Source of the DNA: Planctomycetota bacterium
GTDB lineage: Bacteria > Planctomycetota > UBA1135 > UBA2386
Direction of reading: 5' to 3'
Assembly (NCBI GenBank): GCA_014192625.1
Contig: BJHM01000032.1
Coordinates: 1-43,904, forward strand
DNA length: 43,904 nt
Both the position numbers and the translations under genes were made by a program. Below are positions 18,128 to 26,041 of the stretch, in pieces (within the stretch, counting starts at the first letter, position 1; every line of letters starts with the position of its first letter). Under the pieces are notes generated by a model that was not told where the DNA came from, did no database searches, and saw only the letters and a program-made list of their open reading frames with translations.

Positions 18128-20035
18128 ATGAATCCCGTGAGCAACCAACCGACCGGCGCCACAACCTCGATGCACGCCCTTTCGCTATCCACTGCAACGC
18201 GCACAGCGATCCAGCAGGAAGTCCTGCGATACCCGCACTTCCGCACGGCACTACTGCCATCACTGAAGCTGGCGCAACGCGAGATCGGCTACCTGCCGCC
18301 ATCGATTCTAAACGAAGTTGCCGACCTGGTCGGGGTCTCGCACGCCGCCGCCTACGAGCTGACAACGTTCTACTCCATGTTGCACACAAAGCCGCACGGC
18401 AGACTTGCTGTGGAAGTGTGCGTGCAGTTGCCCTGTGGTTTTTGTGGTGGCGAACGGCTGCTCAAACAACTCGAAGCGGGCCTCGGCATCAAGCCTGGCG
18501 AGACCACGCAAGACGGCATGCTGTCGCTGCACCGCACACCAGAGTGCATGGGTGGCTGCCACCGCTCGCCGATGGTTCGCATCGGCGATCACTACGTTGA
18601 AAATCTCACCGCCAAGGCCGACGTCGACGCATTGTGTGCCGAGCTGCAAGCGGGCCGCATCCCCACCACCAAAGGCACGCTCAACCACGACTGCCATCCT
18701 GCGACCGCGAACGCGAACGCGAGCAAGAAGCCGATCGAATACACGCCGATCCTGTTGCCGCGCCAGCCGCGCTCGACGCAAGTTTCGCTTGCCGAGTATC
18801 AAGCCAGTCGCGGCTACGAAGGGCTCAAGCAAGCGTTGCAAAAGCAGCCGGCCGAAGTCATCGAGATCGTCAAGCAGAGCAACCTGCGCGGCCGCGGCGG
18901 TGCTGCGTTCTCCGCCGGAATGAAATGGAGCTTTGTGCCAAAGGCCGCGGGGCCAAAGTATCTGGTCGTCAACGCGGATGAATCCGAGCCAGGCACCTTC
19001 AAGGACCGTGAACTGATGGAGGTCGAGTCGCACATGCTGCTCGAGGGCATGGCGATCGCGTCCTACGCCATCGGCTGCAAAGAAGCGTTCCTCTACTTGC
19101 GCGGCGAATACGTAGAAGCCGGCGACCGGATGCGCGCGGCGATTGGCGAGGCCGAGCAACAGGGGCTGCTTGGCAAGAACATCCTAGGCTCTGGCTTCGA
19201 ACTGAAGATCCACGTCTTCCTCGGCGCCGGTGCCTACATCTGCGGCGAAGAAACGGCGCTGCTCGAATCGCTGGAGGGCAACCGGCCGATGCCGCGCTCG
19301 CGCCCGCCATTCCCTGCGATCTCCGGGCTCTACAGCAAACCGACGGTCGTCAACAACGTCGAGACGATCTGCAATGTGCCGCACATCCTGCTGCACGGCG
19401 CGGACTGGTTCAAAAAGATCGGGCCAAACGAGAAGAGCGCTGGCCCCAAGATCTACTGTCTGTCGGGTTGGGTAAACCGGCCGGGCAACTACGAATTGCC
19501 GCTCGGTGCGGTCACGTTCCGCGAACTGATCGAGCACTGGGGGATGGGGATGCGGGACGGCGCCAAGATCAAGGGGGTGTTGCCTGCCGGCATCTCTGCG
19601 CCGATCGTGCCAGCAGACCAGCTCGACGCGAAACTCGACTACGAAGGCGTCGCCGGAGCAGGCTCGATGCTCGGCTCAGCCTCGCTGATTGTGATCCCGG
19701 AAGACGTGTCGATCGTGCGCGCCGCCACGCGCATGCTGGAGTTCTTCCGCCACGAGTCATGCGGCAAATGCACCCCGTGCCGCGAAGGCACGCAGTGGCT
19801 GCACAAGATCCTGCTGCGTTTCGAGCAAGGCCGCGGCGAACCGAAGGACCTCGACTTGCTGCTCTCGTTGTCAAATCAGATTTCCGGCAAGGTGCTGTGC
19901 GCGCTGGGCGATTTCGCCACGAGTCCAGTCACCGCCACCATCAAGCATTTCAGGCCCGAATACCTTGCCGCGATTTTGAACGGCCAAGGCGCGCGCGATG
20001 CGCAGGGCACTACGGATTGGAGCCAGCGCGGATGA
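18128..20035 (+). CDS. nuoEF: Fused NADH-quinone oxidoreductase subunits E and F
   Basis: A 635-residue fusion of NuoE (about 20-185) and NuoF (about 230-630), the NADH-oxidising end of complex I. The NuoE [2Fe-2S] N1a ligands are C98, C103 (CVQLPC), C140 and C144 (CMGGC). NuoF shows the FMN loop LRGRGGAAFSAGMKWSF near 255, the NADH loop GAGAYICGEETALLESLEG near 366 and the N3 cluster motif SCGKCTPCREGT near 544. A flexible Asn/Ala/Lys-rich linker joins the halves. The frame is continuous and all ligands survive, so this is a real fusion rather than an assembly artefact. The start at 18128 lies 4 bp after nuoD; ATG 18170 is an alternative. The stop overlaps nuoG (ATGA). Confidence 0.95.
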   Translation: MNPVSNQPTGATTSMHALSLSTATRTAIQQEVLRYPHFRTALLPSLKLAQREIGYLPPSILNEVADLVGVSHAAAYELTTFYSMLHTKPHGRLAVEVCVQLPCGFCGGERLLKQLEAGLGIKPGETTQDGMLSLHRTPECMGGCHRSPMVRIGDHYVENLTAKADVDALCAELQAGRIPTTKGTLNHDCHPATANANASKKPIEYTPILLPRQPRSTQVSLAEYQASRGYEGLKQALQKQPAEVIEIVKQSNLRGRGGAAFSAGMKWSFVPKAAGPKYLVVNADESEPGTFKDRELMEVESHMLLEGMAIASYAIGCKEAFLYLRGEYVEAGDRMRAAIGEAEQQGLLGKNILGSGFELKIHVFLGAGAYICGEETALLESLEGNRPMPRSRPPFPAISGLYSKPTVVNNVETICNVPHILLHGADWFKKIGPNEKSAGPKIYCLSGWVNRPGNYELPLGAVTFRELIEHWGMGMRDGAKIKGVLPAGISAPIVPADQLDAKLDYEGVAGAGSMLGSASLIVIPEDVSIVRAATRMLEFFRHESCGKCTPCREGTQWLHKILLRFEQGRGEPKDLDLLLSLSNQISGKVLCALGDFATSPVTATIKHFRPEYLAAILNGQGARDAQGTTDWSQRG

Positions 20036-21936
20036 GCAACCTAGCAAACCCAACCGGTCTCAGTGGTGCAACCACACCACCGCCGCCGCCACCGCAAAAC
20101 CCGAACTTGGTCAGCCTGACAATCAACGGCAAGCGACTCACCGTGCCCAAGGGCACGCTGCTGGTCGAAGCCGCCAAGATGGCTGGATCCGAGATTCCGG
20201 TGTTCTGCTACCACCCGAAACTAAAACCGGTTGGCGCGTGCCGCATGTGCCTCGTCGAGATCGAGAAGAACCCGCGATTGCAGACTGCCTGCACCACACC
20301 GGTGTCGGAAGGGATGGTCGCCAACTCAGTTTCGCCCAACGCAATTTCTGGCCAGAACGCAGTCATCGAGATGCTGCTCGCCAACCATCCACTCGATTGC
20401 CCGATCTGCGACAAGGGCGGCGAATGCCCGTTGCAGGACAACACTTTCAAATACGGGCAAGGCGTTTCGCGCATGCAGGAGGACAAGCGCGCGAAGGACA
20501 AGGCGTTCGCGCTCAGCGATCGCATCGTGCTCGACAAAGAACGCTGCATCATGTGCTACCGCTGCACGCGCTTTCAGTCGGAGATTGTCGGCGATCAGGC
20601 CCTCGTTGCGCTCGATCGCGGTGGCGAAAGCGAGATCGGCACGCAGAACGGCGAGTCCTTTGAGTCGCCATTCTCGGGCAACACGATTGAACTGTGCCCA
20701 GTCGGCGCACTGACCTCGCGCTTCTACCGCTTCCGTTCGCGGCCATGGGATCTAAAGCGCACGCCGTCTGTTTGCAGCGGCTGCAGCATGGGCTGCAACA
20801 CTTCGCTGCACGCACGCGATGGCGCGATCCTGCGCATGGTTGCGCGCGAGAACCCTGGGATCGACGATGGCTGGCTGTGTGATAAAGGTCGCTTCCAAAC
20901 CTTGCCACCGGTGACGGCGCTTGGCCAAGTGACCGCCGCCGAGGCCAAGCAAAATCGGCCGCTGCAACCGCTGCTGCGCAAACATGGCAGCCTGCAGCCA
21001 ACCACTTTGGAACTGGCCTTGCAGCGCACGGTCGAACTGCTGCGCGGCTATACCGCCGTGCTCGCGTCACCGACTTTGACCAACGAAGCGATGCTAGCGC
21101 TCGAAACCGGCTTGCGGCCGATGGCACAGCAATCGCAGTTCGGCTTTTTGCCATACGTCCACACGCCGTGGCTTTTGCAAGGCAAGATCGCAAACCTGCC
21201 GTTCGCCAAGAAGATCGTGTTGCTGGGCTTTGACCCTTGGACGGAGCTACCGGTCCTCGCGTTGTGGCTGCGCAAGGCGGCACAAAACGGCGGCAACCTC
21301 GTTGCTGTCGGCCAACACAACGGCCTGTTCCGCGACTCCGCGGCATGGCTTTCTGTCCCGCAGGACCGCGTCGGCGATACCACCGCAGAACTGCTTGCCG
21401 CGCTCACCACGGGCAAGGCTTCAGCACCGGTGCGTGAAGCCGCGATGAAACTGACGTGCGATGGCCCCGCCGTTTTGCTGCTGCATCCCGATCTAGCGGC
21501 CGATGCCTCGTTGCTGTTCCTCGCCCAACAATTGGCGCAGCAACTCGGCGCCAATGGTGACACTGGGATGCTGGGTGCGCCGGCACTCGCAGCGAATGCG
21601 CGCGGCGCGCAGGAGCTCGCCCCCACGATCGCCAGCGCCACGGTGTCGAGCCACGGCCTGACCGGGATCCTGCTGCTTGGCATCGATCACCTGGTTCCCC
21701 AGTCCGGGGCGAAGCTTGCGGTTGCCACCAGCCGCGCGATCGAACCGCGCAGCGATGTTGAGGTGGTGTTGCCGATGCTCCATCCGTACGAGACCGCAGG
21801 CACCTACACCAACTTCACAGGGCAGCGACAAGCGTTGCTCGCGGGTGGGTTTGTTGGCCGCAATGTGCCCTCCGATCAGCAACTGATCTCGCATCTGCGC
21901 ACGGCGCTTACTCACCGCCACGCCGGAGCCCGCTGA
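20032..21936 (+). CDS. nuoG: NADH-quinone oxidoreductase subunit G
   Basis: A 634-residue peripheral-arm iron-sulfur subunit. It starts with a Pro-rich leader, then a [2Fe-2S] ferredoxin domain (GACRMCLVEIEKNPRLQTAC), the His/Cys-ligated N5 region (HPLDCPICDKGGECPLQ) and the N4 ligands (ERCIMCYRC and LCPVGAL). A C-x2-C-x3-C-x27-C set (CSGCSMGC and, later, WLCDKG) corresponds to the extra N7 cluster found in only some bacteria. The C-terminal molybdopterin-oxidoreductase-like domain is short and degenerate (E. coli NuoG is about 900 residues). The start overlaps nuoEF by 4 bases and the stop overlaps nuoH by one. Confidence 0.94.
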   Translation: MSNLANPTGLSGATTPPPPPPQNPNLVSLTINGKRLTVPKGTLLVEAAKMAGSEIPVFCYHPKLKPVGACRMCLVEIEKNPRLQTACTTPVSEGMVANSVSPNAISGQNAVIEMLLANHPLDCPICDKGGECPLQDNTFKYGQGVSRMQEDKRAKDKAFALSDRIVLDKERCIMCYRCTRFQSEIVGDQALVALDRGGESEIGTQNGESFESPFSGNTIELCPVGALTSRFYRFRSRPWDLKRTPSVCSGCSMGCNTSLHARDGAILRMVARENPGIDDGWLCDKGRFQTLPPVTALGQVTAAEAKQNRPLQPLLRKHGSLQPTTLELALQRTVELLRGYTAVLASPTLTNEAMLALETGLRPMAQQSQFGFLPYVHTPWLLQGKIANLPFAKKIVLLGFDPWTELPVLALWLRKAAQNGGNLVAVGQHNGLFRDSAAWLSVPQDRVGDTTAELLAALTTGKASAPVREAAMKLTCDGPAVLLLHPDLAADASLLFLAQQLAQQLGANGDTGMLGAPALAANARGAQELAPTIASATVSSHGLTGILLLGIDHLVPQSGAKLAVATSRAIEPRSDVEVVLPMLHPYETAGTYTNFTGQRQALLAGGFVGRNVPSDQQLISHLRTALTHRHAGAR

Positions 21937-22925
21937 TGCAGGATCTCGTTGTCCCCATGTTGCGCACCATAGCTGTCATCGCGGTGTTGATGACGCTGAT
22001 GCCATACATGACTTGGTTTGAGCGCCGCGTGCTCGCCGCCATGCAGGTCAGGCATGGACCAAATCGCGTCGGCTGGCAAGGTCTGTTGCAACCGCTGGCC
22101 GACGGACTAAAGCTGCTGTTCAAGGAAGACCTTACTCCTAGCAACAGCGACCGATGGCTCTACCGCCTCGCACCGGCGATCGCGCTGTTTGCGGCGCTTG
22201 CGTCCTTCGCAGTGATCCCGTTTGGGCCGACGGTCGAGATCCAAGGCACGATGGTGCCGATGTGCATCGCCGACCTCGATATCGGCGTGCTCTACCTACT
22301 TGGCGTCTCGTCACTCGGGGTCTATGCGCTGGTGCTCGGCGGTTGGGCCTCGGGTTCCAAGTACTCGTTGATGGGCGCACTGCGCGCCGCAGCGCAGGTC
22401 GTGTCTTACGAACTGATCCTCGGACTCGCACTGATCGCCGTGGTGCTCACCGTTGGCGACACCAAACTGTCAACGATCGTGCAACAGCAGCACGATGGTG
22501 TCTGGTTGGTGTTTTTGCAGCCGGTCGCATTCGTGCTCTACCTGATTGCTGCCTGCGCCGAAACCAACCGCGCCCCGTTTGATCTCCCCGAAGCGGAGAC
22601 CGAACTGGTCGCTGGCTACCACACCGAGTATTCGGGCATGCGCTTTGCCATGTACTTCATCGCTGAATACATCAACATGCTCGTGGTGTCCTCGCTCGCC
22701 GCGACGCTGTTTCTCGGTGGCTTCAGCGGGCCGTTCTGGCCTGGCCCTTGGTGGCTGATCTTGAAGTTGATGGTCTTCATGTTCTTGTTCGTCTGGTTGC
22801 GGGCCACCTTGCCGCGCCTTCGCTACGACCAACTCATGCGCTTGTCTTGGAACAAACTCTTGCCGATCGGCTTGCTCAATCTGGCGGTCACTGCGGTGAT
22901 CGTTGTTTACAGGAGTGGCAAATGA
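21936..22925 (+). CDS. nuoH: NADH-quinone oxidoreductase subunit H
   Basis: A 329-residue, roughly eight-helix membrane subunit that forms the floor of the quinone cavity and the start of the proton pathway (E-channel). Diagnostic segments are TWFERRVLAAMQVRHGPNRV, KLLFKEDLTPSNSDRWLY and the acidic loop ETNRAPFDLPEAETELVAGY with HTEYSGMRFAMYF. The conserved glutamates of this loop are all present, unlike the altered antiporter subunits further down the operon. The length is normal. It overlaps nuoG by one base and nuoI by four. Confidence 0.95.
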   Translation: MQDLVVPMLRTIAVIAVLMTLMPYMTWFERRVLAAMQVRHGPNRVGWQGLLQPLADGLKLLFKEDLTPSNSDRWLYRLAPAIALFAALASFAVIPFGPTVEIQGTMVPMCIADLDIGVLYLLGVSSLGVYALVLGGWASGSKYSLMGALRAAAQVVSYELILGLALIAVVLTVGDTKLSTIVQQQHDGVWLVFLQPVAFVLYLIAACAETNRAPFDLPEAETELVAGYHTEYSGMRFAMYFIAEYINMLVVSSLAATLFLGGFSGPFWPGPWWLILKLMVFMFLFVWLRATLPRLRYDQLMRLSWNKLLPIGLLNLAVTAVIVVYRSGK

Positions 22926-23503
22926 TCGAAGACCTGAAAGCGTTGCTCGCTGGCTTCTTCACCACCTTGCGACACATGGGGCGCAAGAAGATCACGCTCA
23001 TGTATCCGGAGCAGAAGCGTCAACCAGCCGCGAAGTTCAAGGGCCGACACCAGCTCCACAAATACGACAACGGGCTGGAGCGTTGCATCGGTTGCCATCT
23101 GTGCGCCGCCGCTTGCCCAAGCCAAGCGATCTACGTCGGCGCGGAAGAAAACGATCCGAAGGCGCCCATCTCGTTTGGCGAGCGCTACGCAAAGCACTTC
23201 GAGATCAACATGATCCGGTGCATCTTCTGCGGCTTTTGCGAGGAGGCCTGCCCGGTAGAAGCGATCCGCTTAGGTCCAGAATACGAGCTGTCGGACTACC
23301 AACGACACGCGTTCGTCTACACAAAAGACATGCTGCTCGATCCCGAAAAGCACGCGCCGCGGCGGCAATTCCACGCTGATGTCGAACAGCACCGAGGCCC
23401 GATAGGCGGCAAACCGGAGGGCGAAGCAGCTGTCTCAGGCGCGCCCAAGGGCCACTGTGACACGCCCACTGGTGCGCGCACGCCGAGGAAGCAGGATCTG
23501 TGA
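22922..23503 (+). CDS. nuoI: NADH-quinone oxidoreductase subunit I
   Basis: A 193-residue peripheral-arm subunit holding clusters N6a and N6b. It has two canonical [4Fe-4S] motifs, CIGCHLCAAACP and CIFCGFCEEACP, passing electrons from NuoG towards NuoB. An N-terminal amphipathic segment (LKALLAGFFTTLRHMGRKK) anchors it to the membrane arm. The tail after about residue 150 (Pro/Gly/Lys-rich) is somewhat longer than usual and probably disordered. The ATG at 22922 overlaps the nuoH stop; the stop shares one base with the nuoJ ATG. Confidence 0.95.
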   Translation: MIEDLKALLAGFFTTLRHMGRKKITLMYPEQKRQPAAKFKGRHQLHKYDNGLERCIGCHLCAAACPSQAIYVGAEENDPKAPISFGERYAKHFEINMIRCIFCGFCEEACPVEAIRLGPEYELSDYQRHAFVYTKDMLLDPEKHAPRRQFHADVEQHRGPIGGKPEGEAAVSGAPKGHCDTPTGARTPRKQDL

Positions 23504-24024
23504 TGGATGCTCGCTTCCCCTATCTAGTTTTCGCCTGCGTGATCCTGCTGCTAACGGCACTCGGTGTCGTGCTTGCCAAAAAGCCGGTCTACAGCGCGGT
23601 GTCACTACTCGCAAACTCACTGACCCTCGCCGTGATCTACCTGATGCTGTCGGCGGAGTTCGTCGCCATCAGCCAGTTGATCATCTACTCGGGAGCGATT
23701 GTCGTGTTGTTCCTGTTCGTTGTGCTGCTGCTGCCACAGGGCGGCAGCGAGTCGGGACACAACCGCGGCCGCGCGGTGGCGGCGGTGATTGGTGCTGGGA
23801 CCATGTTTACCGCACTCACGTATGCCTTGCTGCGCGGTGCAGTGGGCCCCAGTAGCGCGGCAGCTCCGATCGTTGCCGCAAAGGCGAGCACGGTTTTAGA
23901 CATCGGCCGCTCGCTGTTTGGCCCGCTGCTCATCCCGTTCGAACTCACCACGCTGCCGATGCTGATTGCGATCATTGGCGCGGTCACGCTTTGGCGCCGT
24001 CAAGAGAAAGTGAGCCGCGAATGA
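23503..24024 (+). CDS. nuoJ: NADH-quinone oxidoreductase subunit J
   Basis: A 173-residue membrane subunit with about five helices. The conserved helix-2/3 region is recognisable (KKPVYSAVSLLANSLTLAVI, EFVAISQLIIYSGAIVVLFL), including the flexible helix-3 segment that changes shape during turnover. The ATG at 23503 overlaps the nuoI stop by one base; a GTG three bases earlier is also possible. Membrane position is next to NuoA, NuoH and NuoK, where it contributes to the E-channel. Nothing unusual in length. Confidence 0.92.
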   Translation: MDARFPYLVFACVILLLTALGVVLAKKPVYSAVSLLANSLTLAVIYLMLSAEFVAISQLIIYSGAIVVLFLFVVLLLPQGGSESGHNRGRAVAAVIGAGTMFTALTYALLRGAVGPSSAAAPIVAAKASTVLDIGRSLFGPLLIPFELTTLPMLIAIIGAVTLWRRQEKVSRE

Positions 24025-24359
24025 TTGAGCCCTTCAAAGTGGCTACGGCGGCTGGCACATCGGCGGAAACGCTGGTGCTTTTGACCAGTGCAATACTGTT
24101 CTCGATCGGCACGCTCGGCTTGTTGCTACGTCGCAATCCGATGGCGATTCTGATGTCCGTGGAACTGTTGCTCAACTCGGCCAACCTCGTGCTGGTGCTT
24201 GCCGCACATAAGCACGGCTACGTCGACGCGCAATCCGCGGCACTCATCGTCTTGGTGCTCGGCGCAGCGGAGGCAGTGATCGGACTAGCCCTCGCACTAG
24301 CCCTGTTTCGCAATCGTGCCTCAACCGACATCGACGAGCCCAATGAGGTGCAGGGATGA
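24021..24359 (+). CDS. nuoK: NADH-quinone oxidoreductase subunit K
   Basis: A 112-residue, three-helix subunit related to MrpC. Both helix glutamates important in the E. coli homologue are present: one in helix 2 (ILMSVELLLNSANLVLV) and one in helix 3 (LGAAEAVIGLALALALF). The start overlaps the nuoJ stop by four bases, and the stop overlaps nuoL. The intact acidic residues indicate that the proton path as far as the NuoK/NuoN boundary is conserved. Confidence 0.94.
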   Translation: MIEPFKVATAAGTSAETLVLLTSAILFSIGTLGLLLRRNPMAILMSVELLLNSANLVLVLAAHKHGYVDAQSAALIVLVLGAAEAVIGLALALALFRNRASTDIDEPNEVQG

Positions 24360-26041
24360 ACTTGCTTGCATGGGCATTTCTGTTCCCACTGCCGGGACTT
24401 TTGCTGACCGCGTTTGGCCGCTCGCGCCACGCCGGAGTCGCCTCGCTGCTGGGACCGATCGCGATCGCGATCGCGGGGCTAATCTTCATGCTTTCAGACC
24501 ACACACCGATCCTAGTACAGATCGACGGGTGGCTGCCGGTGTTGCCTGACAGCGCCTTTTTACTGCGCCTCGATGGCCTAGCAGCCGTGATGCTAGTCGT
24601 GGTCGGCGGTGTTTCTGCCTGCGTCTACGTCTACTCGCTGTCCTACATGGCTGGCGACCGGGGCCGTCGCCGATTTTTCTGCCTGCTCGATTTCTTCGTC
24701 ACCGTGATGACCTTGCTGGTGCTCGCCGGCAACTTGGTCGTGTTGCTCGCTGGCTGGGCTGGTGTTGGCCTAGCTTCGTTCCTGCTGATTTCGTTCTGGC
24801 GCGAAAAATCGCACACGCTCGGCGCAGGCTTGCAAGCGATTGCCGCCAACGCGATCGGTGACGCTGCCTTATTGCTCGCCATCGTGATGCTGCCGAAGGG
24901 TTCTTCCGACCTAACGCTGCTGCAGAACGGCGTTCCGTTGGTGTCAGGCGGCGCCTCGACGTTGGCTACCTTGATCGTGATTGCCGCGTCAGCCAAAAGC
25001 GCGCAGGGCATCCTCTACTTCTGGTTGCCGTCCGCCATGGCTGGCCCAACACCAGTGTCGGCTTTGATCCACGCGGCGACGATGGTAGCTGCCGGCGTGT
25101 ATCTACTGGTGCGCACTTCACCGATGCTCGCTCTGGCGCCGGAGGTATTGCATGCCCTTGCATGGCTCGGTGCGATCACCGCGCTGCTCAGCGGCCTCGC
25201 CAGTTTGTCGCAGCAAAACTACAAGCGCGGCCTCGCCTACAGCACCTGCAGCCAACTTGGCTACATGTTTGCGGCGATCGGCTTTGGCGCCCCCTTCGCC
25301 GCGCTGTTCCATTTGGTAACCCATGCCGCATTCAAAGCGCTGCTGTTCTTGTGCGCCGGAGCGGTCATTCATGCCGCCCACGGCGAAGAAGAATTGCCAA
25401 AGCTTGCTGGTATGAGGAAGCAGCTGCCGCAGATTTGCGTGCTAGCGCTGATCGGTTCGCTAGCACTGTGCGGCCTGCCCGTGCTTACCGCCGGTGCCTT
25501 CAGTAAAGACCTCATCATCGAGGCAGGGCTTTCGAGCAGCACTTTGCCCGCGAGCCTGTTGGTCTTGTCGGTGTTCTTGACCGGTCTCTACACAGGCCGG
25601 CTGTACTTTGGCGTGTTCGGCGCAACGACTGGCGACGAACCGCAGCATGACTTGCACGCACCGGATCAGCTCATGGTGCGGTCGATGTGGCCGCTTGCGG
25701 CTGGTGCAATCTTGCTCGGCTGGGCCGGCATGCCGCTAGCGCGGCTGTTGCAAAACGCGCCCAAAGATTTGGCGATCCATGCTGTGTCCATGAATGGCCT
25801 GTTGATCGGGGCACTTGGCATGACCGGTTTTGGCGCCGCATTTATCTGGCAGCGCGCAACCAAGGGTCGCGCCCGCTTGGCGTCCTTTGGCATCGACTGG
25901 GTGCCGGGTGCCGCTGCAGCAAGCCGACACCTGGCGTTAGCGTTTGCAGCGCTCCACAACGGCCGCCTCGGCCTCTACTTGTTTACTGCAGTGCTTGGCG
26001 TTGCGCTGATCTTGCTGATGGCCTTTGGGAGAATGGGATGA
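24356..26041 (+). CDS. nuoL: NADH-quinone oxidoreductase subunit L, with altered channel residues
   Basis: A 561-residue antiporter-like membrane subunit, shorter than the usual 600-650. Strong NuoL signatures include VYVYSLSYMAGDRGRRRFF, MAGPTPVSALIHAATMVAAG and THAAFKALLFLCAGAVIHA. Two conserved sites differ. The TM5 motif GWEGVGL reads GWAGVGL, with Ala at residue 135 where E. coli has the essential Glu144 (codon GCT, at least two changes from Glu). WLPDAM reads WLPSAM (Ser226). The TM7 Lys (K214, AKSAQ) and the TM12-region Lys (FSKDLII) remain. After GIDW only about 20 residues precede the last helix, so the lateral helix HL appears much shorter than in E. coli. The next gene is nuoN; nuoM is missing. 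The start overlaps nuoK. Confidence 0.93.
   Translation: MNLLAWAFLFPLPGLLLTAFGRSRHAGVASLLGPIAIAIAGLIFMLSDHTPILVQIDGWLPVLPDSAFLLRLDGLAAVMLVVVGGVSACVYVYSLSYMAGDRGRRRFFCLLDFFVTVMTLLVLAGNLVVLLAGWAGVGLASFLLISFWREKSHTLGAGLQAIAANAIGDAALLLAIVMLPKGSSDLTLLQNGVPLVSGGASTLATLIVIAASAKSAQGILYFWLPSAMAGPTPVSALIHAATMVAAGVYLLVRTSPMLALAPEVLHALAWLGAITALLSGLASLSQQNYKRGLAYSTCSQLGYMFAAIGFGAPFAALFHLVTHAAFKALLFLCAGAVIHAAHGEEELPKLAGMRKQLPQICVLALIGSLALCGLPVLTAGAFSKDLIIEAGLSSSTLPASLLVLSVFLTGLYTGRLYFGVFGATTGDEPQHDLHAPDQLMVRSMWPLAAGAILLGWAGMPLARLLQNAPKDLAIHAVSMNGLLIGALGMTGFGAAFIWQRATKGRARLASFGIDWVPGAAAASRHLALAFAALHNGRLGLYLFTAVLGVALILLMAFGRMG

Noticed and set aside
20549-21346. 265-codon minus-strand frame opposite nuoG
   Set aside because: Arg/Ser/Cys-rich translation typical of an antisense frame in GC-rich DNA; nuoG is unambiguous here.
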